A stretch of DNA of 9,415 nucleotides from JAFGQU01 sp964483625 (GTDB lineage Bacteria > Omnitrophota > Gorgyraeia > Duberdicusellales > 4484-171), in NCBI GenBank assembly GCA_964483625.1, contig CAZABB010000053.1:1-9415 (forward strand). The letters run 5' to 3'. The translations under genes and the position numbers were made by a program. Of the stretch, positions 1 to 7,196 are shown piece after piece; the stretch's first letter is position 1, and every line of letters starts with the position of its first letter. The notes beneath the pieces are model-generated. The model saw only the letters and a list, made by a program, of their open reading frames with translations, was not told the origin of the DNA and searched no databases.

Positions 1-2371
1 GCTGTGGGAATGGAAAGATCAAGACGGTTCGACGATTATTCATCAGCTCAAAAAACTGGGCGCAAGCTGTGACTGGGATCGTACGCGGTTTACCATGGAT
101 GACGCCTACAGCGAGGCGGTCAAGGAAACCTTTGTCCGGTTATATGAACAGGGACTTATTTATCGCGGGAATTACATTATCAACTGGTGTCCGCGGTGTA
201 AGACGGCGTTGAGTGATGAAGAGGCGGCGCATCAGCCCGGTGAGGGATGGATGTATTATATCAGGTACCCGGTGCGAAAAGGAGAGCGAACCCCGTCGGG
301 GACGCCCGATCATATTGTCGTAGCCACGACTCGGCCGGAGACGATGCTGGGAGATACCGCGATCGCGGTCAATCCGCATGATTCCCGATATGGGTGGCTG
401 AAAGGCTGTACGGTGACTCTGCCGATTATGAACCGGACGTTGCCGGTTATTGAGGATGAGGCGATAGATCCCGAATTCGGTACCGGCGTGGTGAAAGTAA
501 CCCCGGCGCACGACCCGGCCGATTTTGCCATGGGGAAGAAGCATGATCTGGAGTTTATCAATATTATGCATGATGATGCCCGGATGAATGAAGCCGCCGG
601 AGAGTTCTCCGGTATGGACCGTTTCGAAGCCCGTGCCGCGGTCATCGGGAGGCTGCGGGAACAGAAGCTGATCGAAAAAGAAGATCCCTATCAGATAAGT
701 GCCGGGCACTGTTACCGGTGTCATACGATTATCGAACCCCGGATTTCTCTGCAGTGGTTTGTAAAAATGAAGCCGCTGGCGAAAGAGGCTATTGGTGTCG
801 TTGAGCGGGATGAAATCACGTTTTACCCTGAGAGATGGAAAAAAGTCTATTTGAACTGGATGTGCAATATTCAGGATTGGTGTATTTCCCGGCAGATCTG
901 GTGGGGGCACCGACTGCCTGTCTACTACTGCGAGGAATGTCTGGATAAAGAGAAAAAGTCACCAATCACCAGTCGTCAGTCACCAGAAAATAATAGCAGT
1001 ATGGTGGGGATAATCGTGAGTAAAGAGAAACCGAAAGAATGTCCGCATTGCGGGAGTCCGCAGCTCTATCAGGATCCCGATGTCCTGGATACGTGGTTTT
1101 CTTCCTGGTTGTGGCCTTTTGCCACATTCTACTGGCCGCAAAAAACCGCCGCGGCGGATCTCGCGTATTTTTATCCGACGAATGTCCTGGTGACGGCTTC
1201 GGAAATCCTTTTTTTCTGGGTGGCCCGCATGATTATGTCGGGATTGAACTTCATGGGCAAGATTCCCTTTTCGAACGTGCTCATCCACGGTACGGTGCGT
1301 GATGCCAAAGGAGTGAAGATGTCCAAGTCTCTGGGAAATGTCATCGATCCTCTGGAAGTAATCGAAGAATTCGGAGCCGACAGTTTGAGATTTTCCCTGA
1401 TGCTTCTGGCCGCCAGCGGTTCCGATGTGTACCTTTCTTCGGATAAGTTCCTGGTCGGGAGGAATTTCGCCAATAAAATATGGAACGCTACCCGGTTTCT
1501 GATCATGAAGCTGGTTTCTTCGGGTATCGCGGTGGAGAACATTGATGTGGACGGGTATGACCTGGATGAAGCCGACCACTGGATAATACACAAACTGAAC
1601 GAAAGCATCGCTCAGGCCAGCGCGAACATCCAGGCCTTCCGGATCAATGAGGCGACCAAGAATGTGTATGAATTTTTCTGGCATCACTTCTGCGACTGGT
1701 ATGTGGAGATAACCAAGGATACGTTCGATCGTAACCATGCCGGTATTCTTATCGGATGCCTCTTGAATACCATGAAGCTTCTGCATCCGGTGATGCCGTT
1801 TATCACCGAGGAGATTTTTCAACTGCTCAAAAAGAATACGGCGCTTAATCTTGGCGAGAGTATCGTCATCAGCGACTGGCCTTCTCCGGTCAGGGTTCGG
1901 CTTGATGCCGGGGCGATCGGCCGAATGGAAGAAGTGATCGAGATTATTCGTCAGATCCGTAACCTGAAAGTGGATCTCGGTATTCCGCCTGCCCAGCGGG
2001 TCGGGATGCGGCTTAAGACATCGATTTCGTGGCGGCAGTTCTTAGAGGCCCATATGTCCTGGATTGTTCGTCTGGGGGGATTAAAGGATATTGAATTCGT
2101 TCCCGAACTCAAACGGGTTCTCTGTAAGAGAAAAGATTTCGAATTGGACCTTCTTATTTCCCAAATTGATACGGAACGATTCGGGAGCAGTCTGAAAAAG
2201 AAGATTACGCTTCTTGGGGCCCAGTGTGATAAAATTGCCCAGAAACTGCGTAATCAGAAGTTTCTTGAGAACGCGCCGGAAGATACCGTCCTGCAGCAGA
2301 AAGAGAAGTTTAGAGAAGTTTTGGCGCAGAGGGAACGGCTTATTTCTTTACAGGAGGCGTTGGAGACGTAA
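1..2371 (+). CDS. valS: Valine--tRNA ligase (ValS), 5'-truncated by window edge
   Basis: Class I aminoacyl-tRNA synthetase that charges tRNA-Val with valine in the cytoplasm and edits mischarged threonine. The reading frame is open from the first base (first full codon at 2) and encodes 789 residues. The ATG at 95 is internal, because typical ValS sequence (WEWK, LGASCDW) lies in frame before it; the true start and the HIGH motif lie upstream of the window. Visible in order: the CP1 editing domain with TTRPET and GTGVVKVTPAHD, a zinc ribbon with CEEC (922-940) and CPHC (about 1040-1051), DVLDTWFSSWLWPF, the KMSKS loop at 1316-1330, the anticodon-binding domain, and a C-terminal coiled-coil tRNA arm. 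The zinc ribbon carries an extra stretch of about 22 residues containing a heptamer repeat. The gene ends in TAATG, sharing one base with the nadC start. The family assignment is secure. Confidence 0.97.
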   Translation, partial: LWEWKDQDGSTIIHQLKKLGASCDWDRTRFTMDDAYSEAVKETFVRLYEQGLIYRGNYIINWCPRCKTALSDEEAAHQPGEGWMYYIRYPVRKGERTPSGTPDHIVVATTRPETMLGDTAIAVNPHDSRYGWLKGCTVTLPIMNRTLPVIEDEAIDPEFGTGVVKVTPAHDPADFAMGKKHDLEFINIMHDDARMNEAAGEFSGMDRFEARAAVIGRLREQKLIEKEDPYQISAGHCYRCHTIIEPRISLQWFVKMKPLAKEAIGVVERDEITFYPERWKKVYLNWMCNIQDWCISRQIWWGHRLPVYYCEECLDKEKKSPITSRQSPENNSSMVGIIVSKEKPKECPHCGSPQLYQDPDVLDTWFSSWLWPFATFYWPQKTAAADLAYFYPTNVLVTASEILFFWVARMIMSGLNFMGKIPFSNVLIHGTVRDAKGVKMSKSLGNVIDPLEVIEEFGADSLRFSLMLLAASGSDVYLSSDKFLVGRNFANKIWNATRFLIMKLVSSGIAVENIDVDGYDLDEADHWIIHKLNESIAQASANIQAFRINEATKNVYEFFWHHFCDWYVEITKDTFDRNHAGILIGCLLNTMKLLHPVMPFITEEIFQLLKKNTALNLGESIVISDWPSPVRVRLDAGAIGRMEEVIEIIRQIRNLKVDLGIPPAQRVGMRLKTSISWRQFLEAHMSWIVRLGGLKDIEFVPELKRVLCKRKDFELDLLISQIDTERFGSSLKKKITLLGAQCDKIAQKLRNQKFLENAPEDTVLQQKEKFREVLAQRERLISLQEALET
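959..986 (+). repeat. Four tandem 7-bp units (TCACCAG type) inside valS
   Basis: Four consecutive heptamers can be read: TCACCAA (959-965), TCACCAG (966-972), TCGTCAG (973-979) and TCACCAG (980-986). They lie in the valS reading frame and are translated as roughly SPITSRQSP. Because 28 bases is not a multiple of three, the flanking inserted bases must complete the frame. The array sits within a stretch (about 941-1006) that I cannot match to ordinary ValS proteins. It looks like intergenic low-complexity repeat DNA captured in a gene. Confidence 0.75.
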
Positions 2372-3240
2372 TGAAGGATTATCAGTTGGTGCGATCAGTG
2401 GTGCGGGCGGCGCTCCGGGAGGATGTCGGCTCAGGCGATATTACGACGTTTTTCTGCGTATCGCCGCGCAAAAAGGTAAAGGGTGTCGTTTTCGTTAAAC
2501 AGCCGGGAATTCTCTGCGGTACGGATCTTCTCCGCGAGACATTTCGTGCCGTTGATTCTCAGTTGAAGGTAAGGATCCTGAAGGAAGACGGCGTCTCCCT
2601 CAGGAAAGGGGACCATATCGCCTATGTCACCGGGCCAGCCGGAAGTCTTCTTACCGCCGAACGCGTCGCGCTCAATTTTCTTTCGTTGCTCTCGGGAGTA
2701 GCTACCTATACATACCAGTTTGTCAAAAAAATCAAGGGGACCTCGGCCCGGATTATGGATACGCGTAAAACCACTCCCACGTTACGGATGTTAGAGAAGT
2801 ACGCGGTACGCACCGCCGGCGGCTATAACCACCGGTTCGGGTTGTGGGACGCGGTCTTGATCAAAGATAACCATTTGCGGGTTGCCGATATCGTCTACGG
2901 CAAGAAGTTTAAAGAAGAGGAGTTTTCCCGGATCTTGGAAATGATTCGTAAGAATACCAGTTATAAGATAGAAGTAGAAGTAGAAAATATCCCCGAGTAT
3001 AAAAAAGTAATCCGGTACCGTCCCGATATTGTCCTTCTCGATAATTTCAATGTGGCTAATTTAGGGAAAGCGGTACTGTTTCGTAACAAGAAATACCCCA
3101 AAGTCCTTCTGGAAGCCTCCGGCGGCGTTAATCTTGCCAATGTCCGGTCGATCGCCCGAACCGGGGTGGACTTCATTTCAGCCGGAAGTATTACTCATTC
3201 TCCCGGCTCCGTTGATTTCTCGCTGGAAATTGATGAATAA
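2371..3240 (+). CDS. nadC: Nicotinate-nucleotide pyrophosphorylase, carboxylating (quinolinate phosphoribosyltransferase)
   Basis: Converts quinolinate and PRPP to nicotinate mononucleotide, CO2 and pyrophosphate, the step where de novo NAD synthesis joins the salvage route. The 289-residue length is normal for the family. Diagnostic segments: REDVGSGDITT near the N terminus, RKTTPTLR (R132-K133) and GGYNHR (H154, R155) for substrate and phosphate binding, IKDNH (164-168), the acidic EVEVE strand (201-205), LLDN (D224), and EASGGV followed by GVDFISAGSITHS in the C-terminal barrel. The start ATG overlaps the last base of valS, with GGAG five bases upstream. No nadA or nadB is present here, so quinolinate synthesis must be encoded elsewhere if it exists. 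The family assignment is secure. Confidence 0.97.
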   Translation: MKDYQLVRSVVRAALREDVGSGDITTFFCVSPRKKVKGVVFVKQPGILCGTDLLRETFRAVDSQLKVRILKEDGVSLRKGDHIAYVTGPAGSLLTAERVALNFLSLLSGVATYTYQFVKKIKGTSARIMDTRKTTPTLRMLEKYAVRTAGGYNHRFGLWDAVLIKDNHLRVADIVYGKKFKEEEFSRILEMIRKNTSYKIEVEVENIPEYKKVIRYRPDIVLLDNFNVANLGKAVLFRNKKYPKVLLEASGGVNLANVRSIARTGVDFISAGSITHSPGSVDFSLEIDE

Positions 3241-5230
3241 ATTTAAACTCGTCAGTCAATTCAATCCCACCGGCGATCAACCGCAGGCCATTACCGGCCT
3301 GGTTTCATCTCTGCGAAAGAAAAGGAGAGCTCAGACGCTTCTGGGAGTTACCGGCAGCGGTAAGACGTTTACTCTGGCCTGCGCGATCGAGAAGCTGAAT
3401 CGTCCGGTACTGGTTATTTCGCATAATAAGACGCTGGCCAGTCAGTTGTACAGCGAATTCAAGGAATTCTTTCCCCATAACGCGGTCGAGTATTTCGTGA
3501 GTTATTACGATTACTACCAGCCGGAAAGCTATCTGCCTCAGACCGATACCTATATCGAAAAAGACGCCTCGATTAACGAGCGCCTTGACCGTCTGCGCCT
3601 TTCGGCGACGACATCGCTGGTTTCACGCCGGGACGTTATCGTTGTCGCGTCGGTTTCCTGTATTTATAACCTGGGTTCGCCTGAGGATTATCAGGATTTT
3701 ACGATGTTGTTCGAGACCGGGCAGGAGATTACCCGCCGGGAATTACTGAACAGGTTGATCAGTCTGCAGTATGAACGCAATGATGTGGATTTTCATCGGG
3801 GTGCGTTCCGGGTAAGGGGAGATACCGTCGATCTGTTCCCTTCGTACCGGGAACAGGCGATCCGGATAGAATTCTTCGGCGACCAGATTCAATCGGTGTA
3901 CGAATTTAATCCGCTAACGGGACAACGGGGACAGCAGTGGGATAAGATAAGCGTTTATCCGGCAAAACATTTTATGATCGGAAAGGACCGCATCGAACGG
4001 GCCCTGGTAACCATTGATGCCGAGCTCCAGGAGCGCCTGAATTACTTCCGGGCGAACGGTAAAGTCCTCGAGGCTGAAAGGCTCAAGTCCCGTACGCGTT
4101 ATGACATGGAAATGCTGAAAGAAATGGGTTACTGCCACGGAATAGAAAATTATTCCCGGCATCTTTCCGGGCGTCCGCCCGGATCGCGGCCGGATTGTCT
4201 TCTGAACTATTTCGACAAAGACTTCCTTACCGTGATCGATGAGAGCCATGTGACCATTCCTCAAATCAAGGGGATGTACTTCGGCGATAGGTCGCGCAAA
4301 GAGTCGCTGGTCAAATACGGGTTTCGTCTGCCTTCGTGTCTGGATAACCGGCCGTTACGGTTTGAGGAGTTTACCGCGATTACCGGACAGATCGTGTTTG
4401 TTTCGGCGACCCCGGCGGACTATGAGGTGAACTTTTCCGGCGGCAAGGTCATCGAACAGATCATCCGGCCGACCGGGCTGGTTGATCCGGAAATCGAAGT
4501 CCGTCCGGTTAAGAACCAGATTGACGATCTGATTCATGAGATTCGTCTGCGTATCAAAAATAAAGAACGGACTCTGGTAACCACGCTTACCAAGCGGATG
4601 GCGGAGGAACTGGCTCAGTACATGCAGGAGGAGGGATTAAAGGTAACGTATCTGCACTCTGAGATCGATGCGCTCGGCCGGGCGAAGATTCTTAAAGATC
4701 TGCGGTTGAGGAAGATTGATGTGCTGGTGGGAGTGAATCTTCTGCGGGAAGGTTTGGATCTGCCGGAGGTCTCTCTGGTGATTATTCTCGATGCCGACAA
4801 GGAGGGGTTTTTAAGGTCTCAGACGTCCCTGATCCAGACGGCAGGGCGTTGCGCCCGGCATATTAACGGAAAAGTTTTGTTATATGCCGATACCGTTACC
4901 AATTCAATGGCTGAAGCGATGAAGGAGAGTTCCCGGCGGCGCACTAGGCAGATTGAGTATAACCACAGCAACAACATTACTCCCCGTACTATCGAAAAAG
5001 CGATCCGTGACGGCATAGAAGTGTATCTGAAGGAGGAGGAGCACCTGTATGAACGGCTGGAATGGGAAGAAAAAGAAATGGAACTGGTTGAGGTCGTCGC
5101 TCAACTGGAAAAAGAGATGTATATCGCCGCCGAGAACCTGCGATTTGAAAGAGCCGCCCGCCTGCGGGATAAGGCGAAGGAATTAAAGGAACTGCTTGAA
5201 TCCCGGGTGTCCGGTAAGAAAAAGAGATGA
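3233..5230 (+). CDS. uvrB: UvrABC system protein B (excision nuclease damage-verification helicase)
   Basis: UvrB receives damaged DNA from UvrA, verifies the lesion with its beta-hairpin using ATP, and recruits UvrC for incision. I start it at ATG 3233 (665 residues, normal length), which begins the conserved FNPTGDQPQAI region after a short leader. The same frame stays open further upstream, but that stretch lies inside nadC and lacks UvrB similarity. Visible: Walker A GVTGSGKT (38-45), the tyrosine-rich hairpin YYDYYQPESY (from 91), DESH Walker B (336-339), FVSATPADYE, motif V (VNLLREGLDLPE), motif VI QTAGRCAR (535-542), and a C-terminal UVR motif (about 622-657) that would contact UvrA or UvrC. 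Small deviations: IYNLG where IYGLG is usual (N146), and Cys at the first Ala of GRAAR (C540). It overlaps nadC by 8 bases and birA by 4. Confidence 0.98.
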   Translation: MNKFKLVSQFNPTGDQPQAITGLVSSLRKKRRAQTLLGVTGSGKTFTLACAIEKLNRPVLVISHNKTLASQLYSEFKEFFPHNAVEYFVSYYDYYQPESYLPQTDTYIEKDASINERLDRLRLSATTSLVSRRDVIVVASVSCIYNLGSPEDYQDFTMLFETGQEITRRELLNRLISLQYERNDVDFHRGAFRVRGDTVDLFPSYREQAIRIEFFGDQIQSVYEFNPLTGQRGQQWDKISVYPAKHFMIGKDRIERALVTIDAELQERLNYFRANGKVLEAERLKSRTRYDMEMLKEMGYCHGIENYSRHLSGRPPGSRPDCLLNYFDKDFLTVIDESHVTIPQIKGMYFGDRSRKESLVKYGFRLPSCLDNRPLRFEEFTAITGQIVFVSATPADYEVNFSGGKVIEQIIRPTGLVDPEIEVRPVKNQIDDLIHEIRLRIKNKERTLVTTLTKRMAEELAQYMQEEGLKVTYLHSEIDALGRAKILKDLRLRKIDVLVGVNLLREGLDLPEVSLVIILDADKEGFLRSQTSLIQTAGRCARHINGKVLLYADTVTNSMAEAMKESSRRRTRQIEYNHSNNITPRTIEKAIRDGIEVYLKEEEHLYERLEWEEKEMELVEVVAQLEKEMYIAAENLRFERAARLRDKAKELKELLESRVSGKKKR

Positions 5231-5976
5231 AAAAACCGGACAGAGAATTCAACAAGAGCTTCGTGAAAATTATCGCTCTGGATGAGGTCGATTCTACCAA
5301 CGCCTATGCGTTACGGAAAGCCGAAAAAGGGGCCCGGGAGATTACCGTCATCTGGGCCCGGCGGCAGACGCGAGGACGGGGTCGTCTGGGGCGCCGGTGG
5401 GTATCGCCGGAAGGAGGCGGGTTATATGTTTCTTTTTTACTGCGGCCGTCATCCCGCCGGGTTCGGCCTCTCTTGGGATTTGTTGCCGCTCTGGCGGTGA
5501 TCAGGGCGCTTAAATCCATGGTTTCTGTGCGTTTGAAATGGCCCAACGATTTGCTGGTGGGTGAAAAAAAGATCGGGGGGATTCTTCTTGAGACGCAGAG
5601 TCATTTCCGGGATATGCCGTTTGTTGTTTTGGGCATCGGGATTAATACCGGCAGTGATTCGGGTGAGATACCTCCCGGTGCGACATCTCTGTATCTTGAG
5701 GAAAAAAAAGATTATACACACCGGGAGATTCTCTATAAAATAATACATGAATTTACGACTTTGTACCGGGGATTGAAGCCAGCGGGTATTCGCGGTATGA
5801 TCAGAGAGGTTGAATCATATATGGATACGCTTTCCCGGGATATAAAGATATTAAAAGGAAATCGCTGGGTGCGGGCCCACGCGCTCTGTCTGGATGAGGC
5901 GGGGGCGATTCTGGTCCGTACCGATGACGGAGAGTGTCATAAAATGTTTCCTCAGGAGGTGACTCACCTGCGATGA
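5227..5976 (+). CDS. birA: Biotin--[acetyl-CoA carboxylase] ligase, catalytic type without DNA-binding domain
   Basis: Activates biotin with ATP to biotinyl-5'-AMP and transfers it to a lysine of the biotin carboxyl carrier protein. The 249-residue protein begins almost directly with the catalytic domain. The biotin and adenylate loop is RGRGRLGRRW (49-58), followed by KWPNDLLV (104-111) and KIGGILLE (from K115, which corresponds to the conserved active-site lysine). VVLGIGIN comes next, and a small C-terminal SH3-like domain completes the protein. There is no N-terminal winged-helix segment, so it should be a ligase only and not a biotin-operon repressor. The ATG overlaps the uvrB stop (ATGA) and no strong Shine-Dalgarno is visible, which suggests translation by coupling to uvrB. 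An alternative start slightly downstream is possible, but no better candidate is seen. Confidence 0.95.
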   Translation: MKKPDREFNKSFVKIIALDEVDSTNAYALRKAEKGAREITVIWARRQTRGRGRLGRRWVSPEGGGLYVSFLLRPSSRRVRPLLGFVAALAVIRALKSMVSVRLKWPNDLLVGEKKIGGILLETQSHFRDMPFVVLGIGINTGSDSGEIPPGATSLYLEEKKDYTHREILYKIIHEFTTLYRGLKPAGIRGMIREVESYMDTLSRDIKILKGNRWVRAHALCLDEAGAILVRTDDGECHKMFPQEVTHLR

Positions 5977-6698
5977 TTCTCGTCGATGTGGGCAATACGA
6001 CGATTCATATGGTTCGGTGCCGCAAGAATAATTTTTTCGGCCACCGTCATCTGTCTACGCCAGAGAGTTCGTATCATTCGATCAAGCAGGCGGTTAAGAA
6101 GTATCGTAATGATCCGATCGTTATCTGTTCGGTCGTGCCCGGTGTGACCAGGATTTTTTCCCGCATCAGAAAAGACGCGATCATTATCGGGAGACAGAAA
6201 AAGGTGCCGATACGTTGTCGATATAAGAGAAAAGAAGTAGGGCAGGATCGTCTGGTGAGCGCGTATGCGGCGAATATTTTTTATCCGGGAACGCGTATCG
6301 TAATCGATTTCGGTACGGCGATAACCTTCGATATCCTTTCTCCGGGAGGCGACTATACGGGGGGCTTTATTTTTCCCGGAATGGACATCTCGTTGCGGGC
6401 GCTTTCTGCGTGCGCGCTGATTCCCAGTGTGCCGATGAAAACTTTCCGGCGGAGTTTATCTATCCCCAAAGATACCGTTGCCAGTACGACCCGTGGGGTG
6501 TACGAGGGGACGGTATTGATGATCAATGCCTGGATGGCCCAATACGCTCCGCGTCTTTTGGGGCAACCCCGAATGGCAAAGAACCAGGTGGTCGTCACCG
6601 GTGGAGGGGCTGCTGCCGTTCGCCGCCGGTTCACTTTCGCCTGCCGGTATGATCCTGATTTGATTTTTCGTGGTCTGCGGCATCTGGCCGGGGTGTAA
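5973..6698 (+). CDS. coaX: Type III pantothenate kinase
   Basis: Phosphorylates pantothenate with ATP, the first step of CoA synthesis. CoaX is the ASKHA-fold form, unrelated to E. coli CoaA. The 241 residues are slightly short for the family (commonly about 255) but all main motifs are present. These are the N-terminal phosphate loop with D5, G7 and N8 (ILVDVGNTT), the catalytic GQDR (90-93, D92), the second phosphate loop DFGTA (112-116), GGFIFPG, and a C-terminal VVTGGGA. The start overlaps the birA stop as ATGA. A strong ribosome site, CAGGAGGTGA (5953-5962), lies ten bases upstream inside birA, so coaX can also be initiated independently. Adjacent birA and coaX is a common bacterial pairing. 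It appears to be the last gene of the operon. Confidence 0.95.
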   Translation: MILVDVGNTTIHMVRCRKNNFFGHRHLSTPESSYHSIKQAVKKYRNDPIVICSVVPGVTRIFSRIRKDAIIIGRQKKVPIRCRYKRKEVGQDRLVSAYAANIFYPGTRIVIDFGTAITFDILSPGGDYTGGFIFPGMDISLRALSACALIPSVPMKTFRRSLSIPKDTVASTTRGVYEGTVLMINAWMAQYAPRLLGQPRMAKNQVVVTGGGAAAVRRRFTFACRYDPDLIFRGLRHLAGV

Positions 6699-6764
6699 CC
6701 GGTATGTTTCCCGCTCGAGAGCGTTCCCTGTCATCTTTTCTCACCATTTTTTCATAAAAACCTC

Positions 6765-6792
6765 TTGACAACAAAATAGGGTTCGATAAAAT
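6765..6792 (+). promoter_or_regulatory. Sigma70-type promoter of groES-groEL
   Basis: A perfect -35 box TTGACA (6765-6770) is followed after 16 bases by TAAAAT (6787-6792), one mismatch from the consensus -10. Transcription would start near 6798-6800, inside the CIRCE operator, leaving a leader of about 90 bases before groES. The spacing is slightly below the ideal 17. Position, box quality and the operator together make this convincing. Confidence 0.85.
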
Positions 6793-6794
6793 AA

Positions 6795-6821
6795 TTAGCA
6801 CTTTAGCTTAGACAGTGCTAA
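6795..6821 (+). promoter_or_regulatory. CIRCE operator (HrcA binding site)
   Basis: The classic 9-9-9 architecture is present: TTAGCACTT (6795-6803), a 9-base spacer, and CAGTGCTAA (6813-6821). The consensus is TTAGCACTC-N9-GAGTGCTAA, so only the innermost base of each half differs (T and C instead of C and G), which breaks the last pair. Extending outward, AATTAGCACT (6793-6802) and AGTGCTAATT (6814-6823) form a perfect 10-bp inverted repeat. It covers the expected transcription start, so HrcA binding would block initiation. CIRCE in a leader can also act as an mRNA hairpin. HrcA is inferred; it is not in this window. Confidence 0.95.
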
Positions 6822-6873
6822 TTTTCATTGCGACGTAGAAAAAGGAAGGGATTATAAGGATTTTAGTTTAAGT

Positions 6874-6883
6874 AAGGAGGTGA
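6874..6883 (+). promoter_or_regulatory. Ribosome binding site that sets the groES start
   Basis: AAGGAGGTGA is a full-length match to the anti-Shine-Dalgarno complement. It ends its GGAGG core seven bases before ATG 6888. An in-frame TTG at 6885 lies too close to it (four bases), so ATG 6888 is the preferred start. Confidence 0.9.
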
Positions 6884-6887
6884 GTTG

Positions 6888-7175
6888 ATGAAGATCAAGC
6901 CGTTAGGAGACAGAGTGGTTATTGAGCGTTCCGAAGAAAAGGAAGTGACAAAAGGAGGGATCGTACTCCCGGATACCGCCAAGGAGCGGCCTCAGGAAGG
7001 GAAGGTCGTGGCTGTGGGAGAAGGGAAAAAAACCGAAGACGGAAAAGTCGTCGCGTTGTCCCTTAAAGTCGGAGATACCGTTTTGTACGGTAAATATTCC
7101 GGGACAGAGATTAAGGTCGATGATCAGGAATATATTATTATGCGTGAAGATGATGTGTTAGCTGTAATTCAGTAA
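6888..7175 (+). CDS. groES: Co-chaperonin GroES (10 kDa chaperonin)
   Basis: Forms the heptameric lid that caps the GroEL ring and encloses the folding chamber during the ATP cycle. The 95 residues match the family length. It starts with MKIKPLGDRVVIE, carries the mobile-loop segment KEVTKGGIVLPDTAKE (about residues 17-32) that contacts GroEL, then KVVAVGEG, the roof region, and VGDTVLYGKYSGTEIKVDDQEYIIMREDDVLAVI. I chose ATG 6888 over the in-frame TTG at 6885 because of the Shine-Dalgarno spacing and because family members begin MKIKPL. It is the first gene of the CIRCE-controlled unit and lies 21 bases before groEL. Confidence 0.98.
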   Translation: MKIKPLGDRVVIERSEEKEVTKGGIVLPDTAKERPQEGKVVAVGEGKKTEDGKVVALSLKVGDTVLYGKYSGTEIKVDDQEYIIMREDDVLAVIQ

Positions 7176-7196
7176 ATTTGAAGGAGGTGTCACACG

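Noticed and set aside
95..97. ATG at 95 as the valS start
   Set aside because: The frame is open to the window edge, and residues before the ATG match conserved ValS sequence, so it is an internal methionine.
140..910. Long antisense open frame opposite valS, and similar ones opposite valS at 980-1822 and the other genes
   Set aside because: They lie fully within strongly conserved + strand genes, have low-complexity Arg/Pro/Ser-rich or otherwise unrecognisable products, and are explained as shadows of codon bias.
3134..3232. Longer N terminus for UvrB starting at 3134
   Set aside because: The extra 33 residues come from reading nadC in another frame and have no UvrB similarity; ATG 3233 gives the normal N terminus.
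6712..6723. Possible terminator after coaX (CGCT-CGAG-AGCG)
   Set aside because: Only a 4-bp stem with no immediate T run; too weak to call, although the coaX transcript probably ends in this gap.
6885..6887. TTG start for groES
   Set aside because: Only four bases from the Shine-Dalgarno core, while ATG 6888 has better spacing and gives the standard MKIKPL start.
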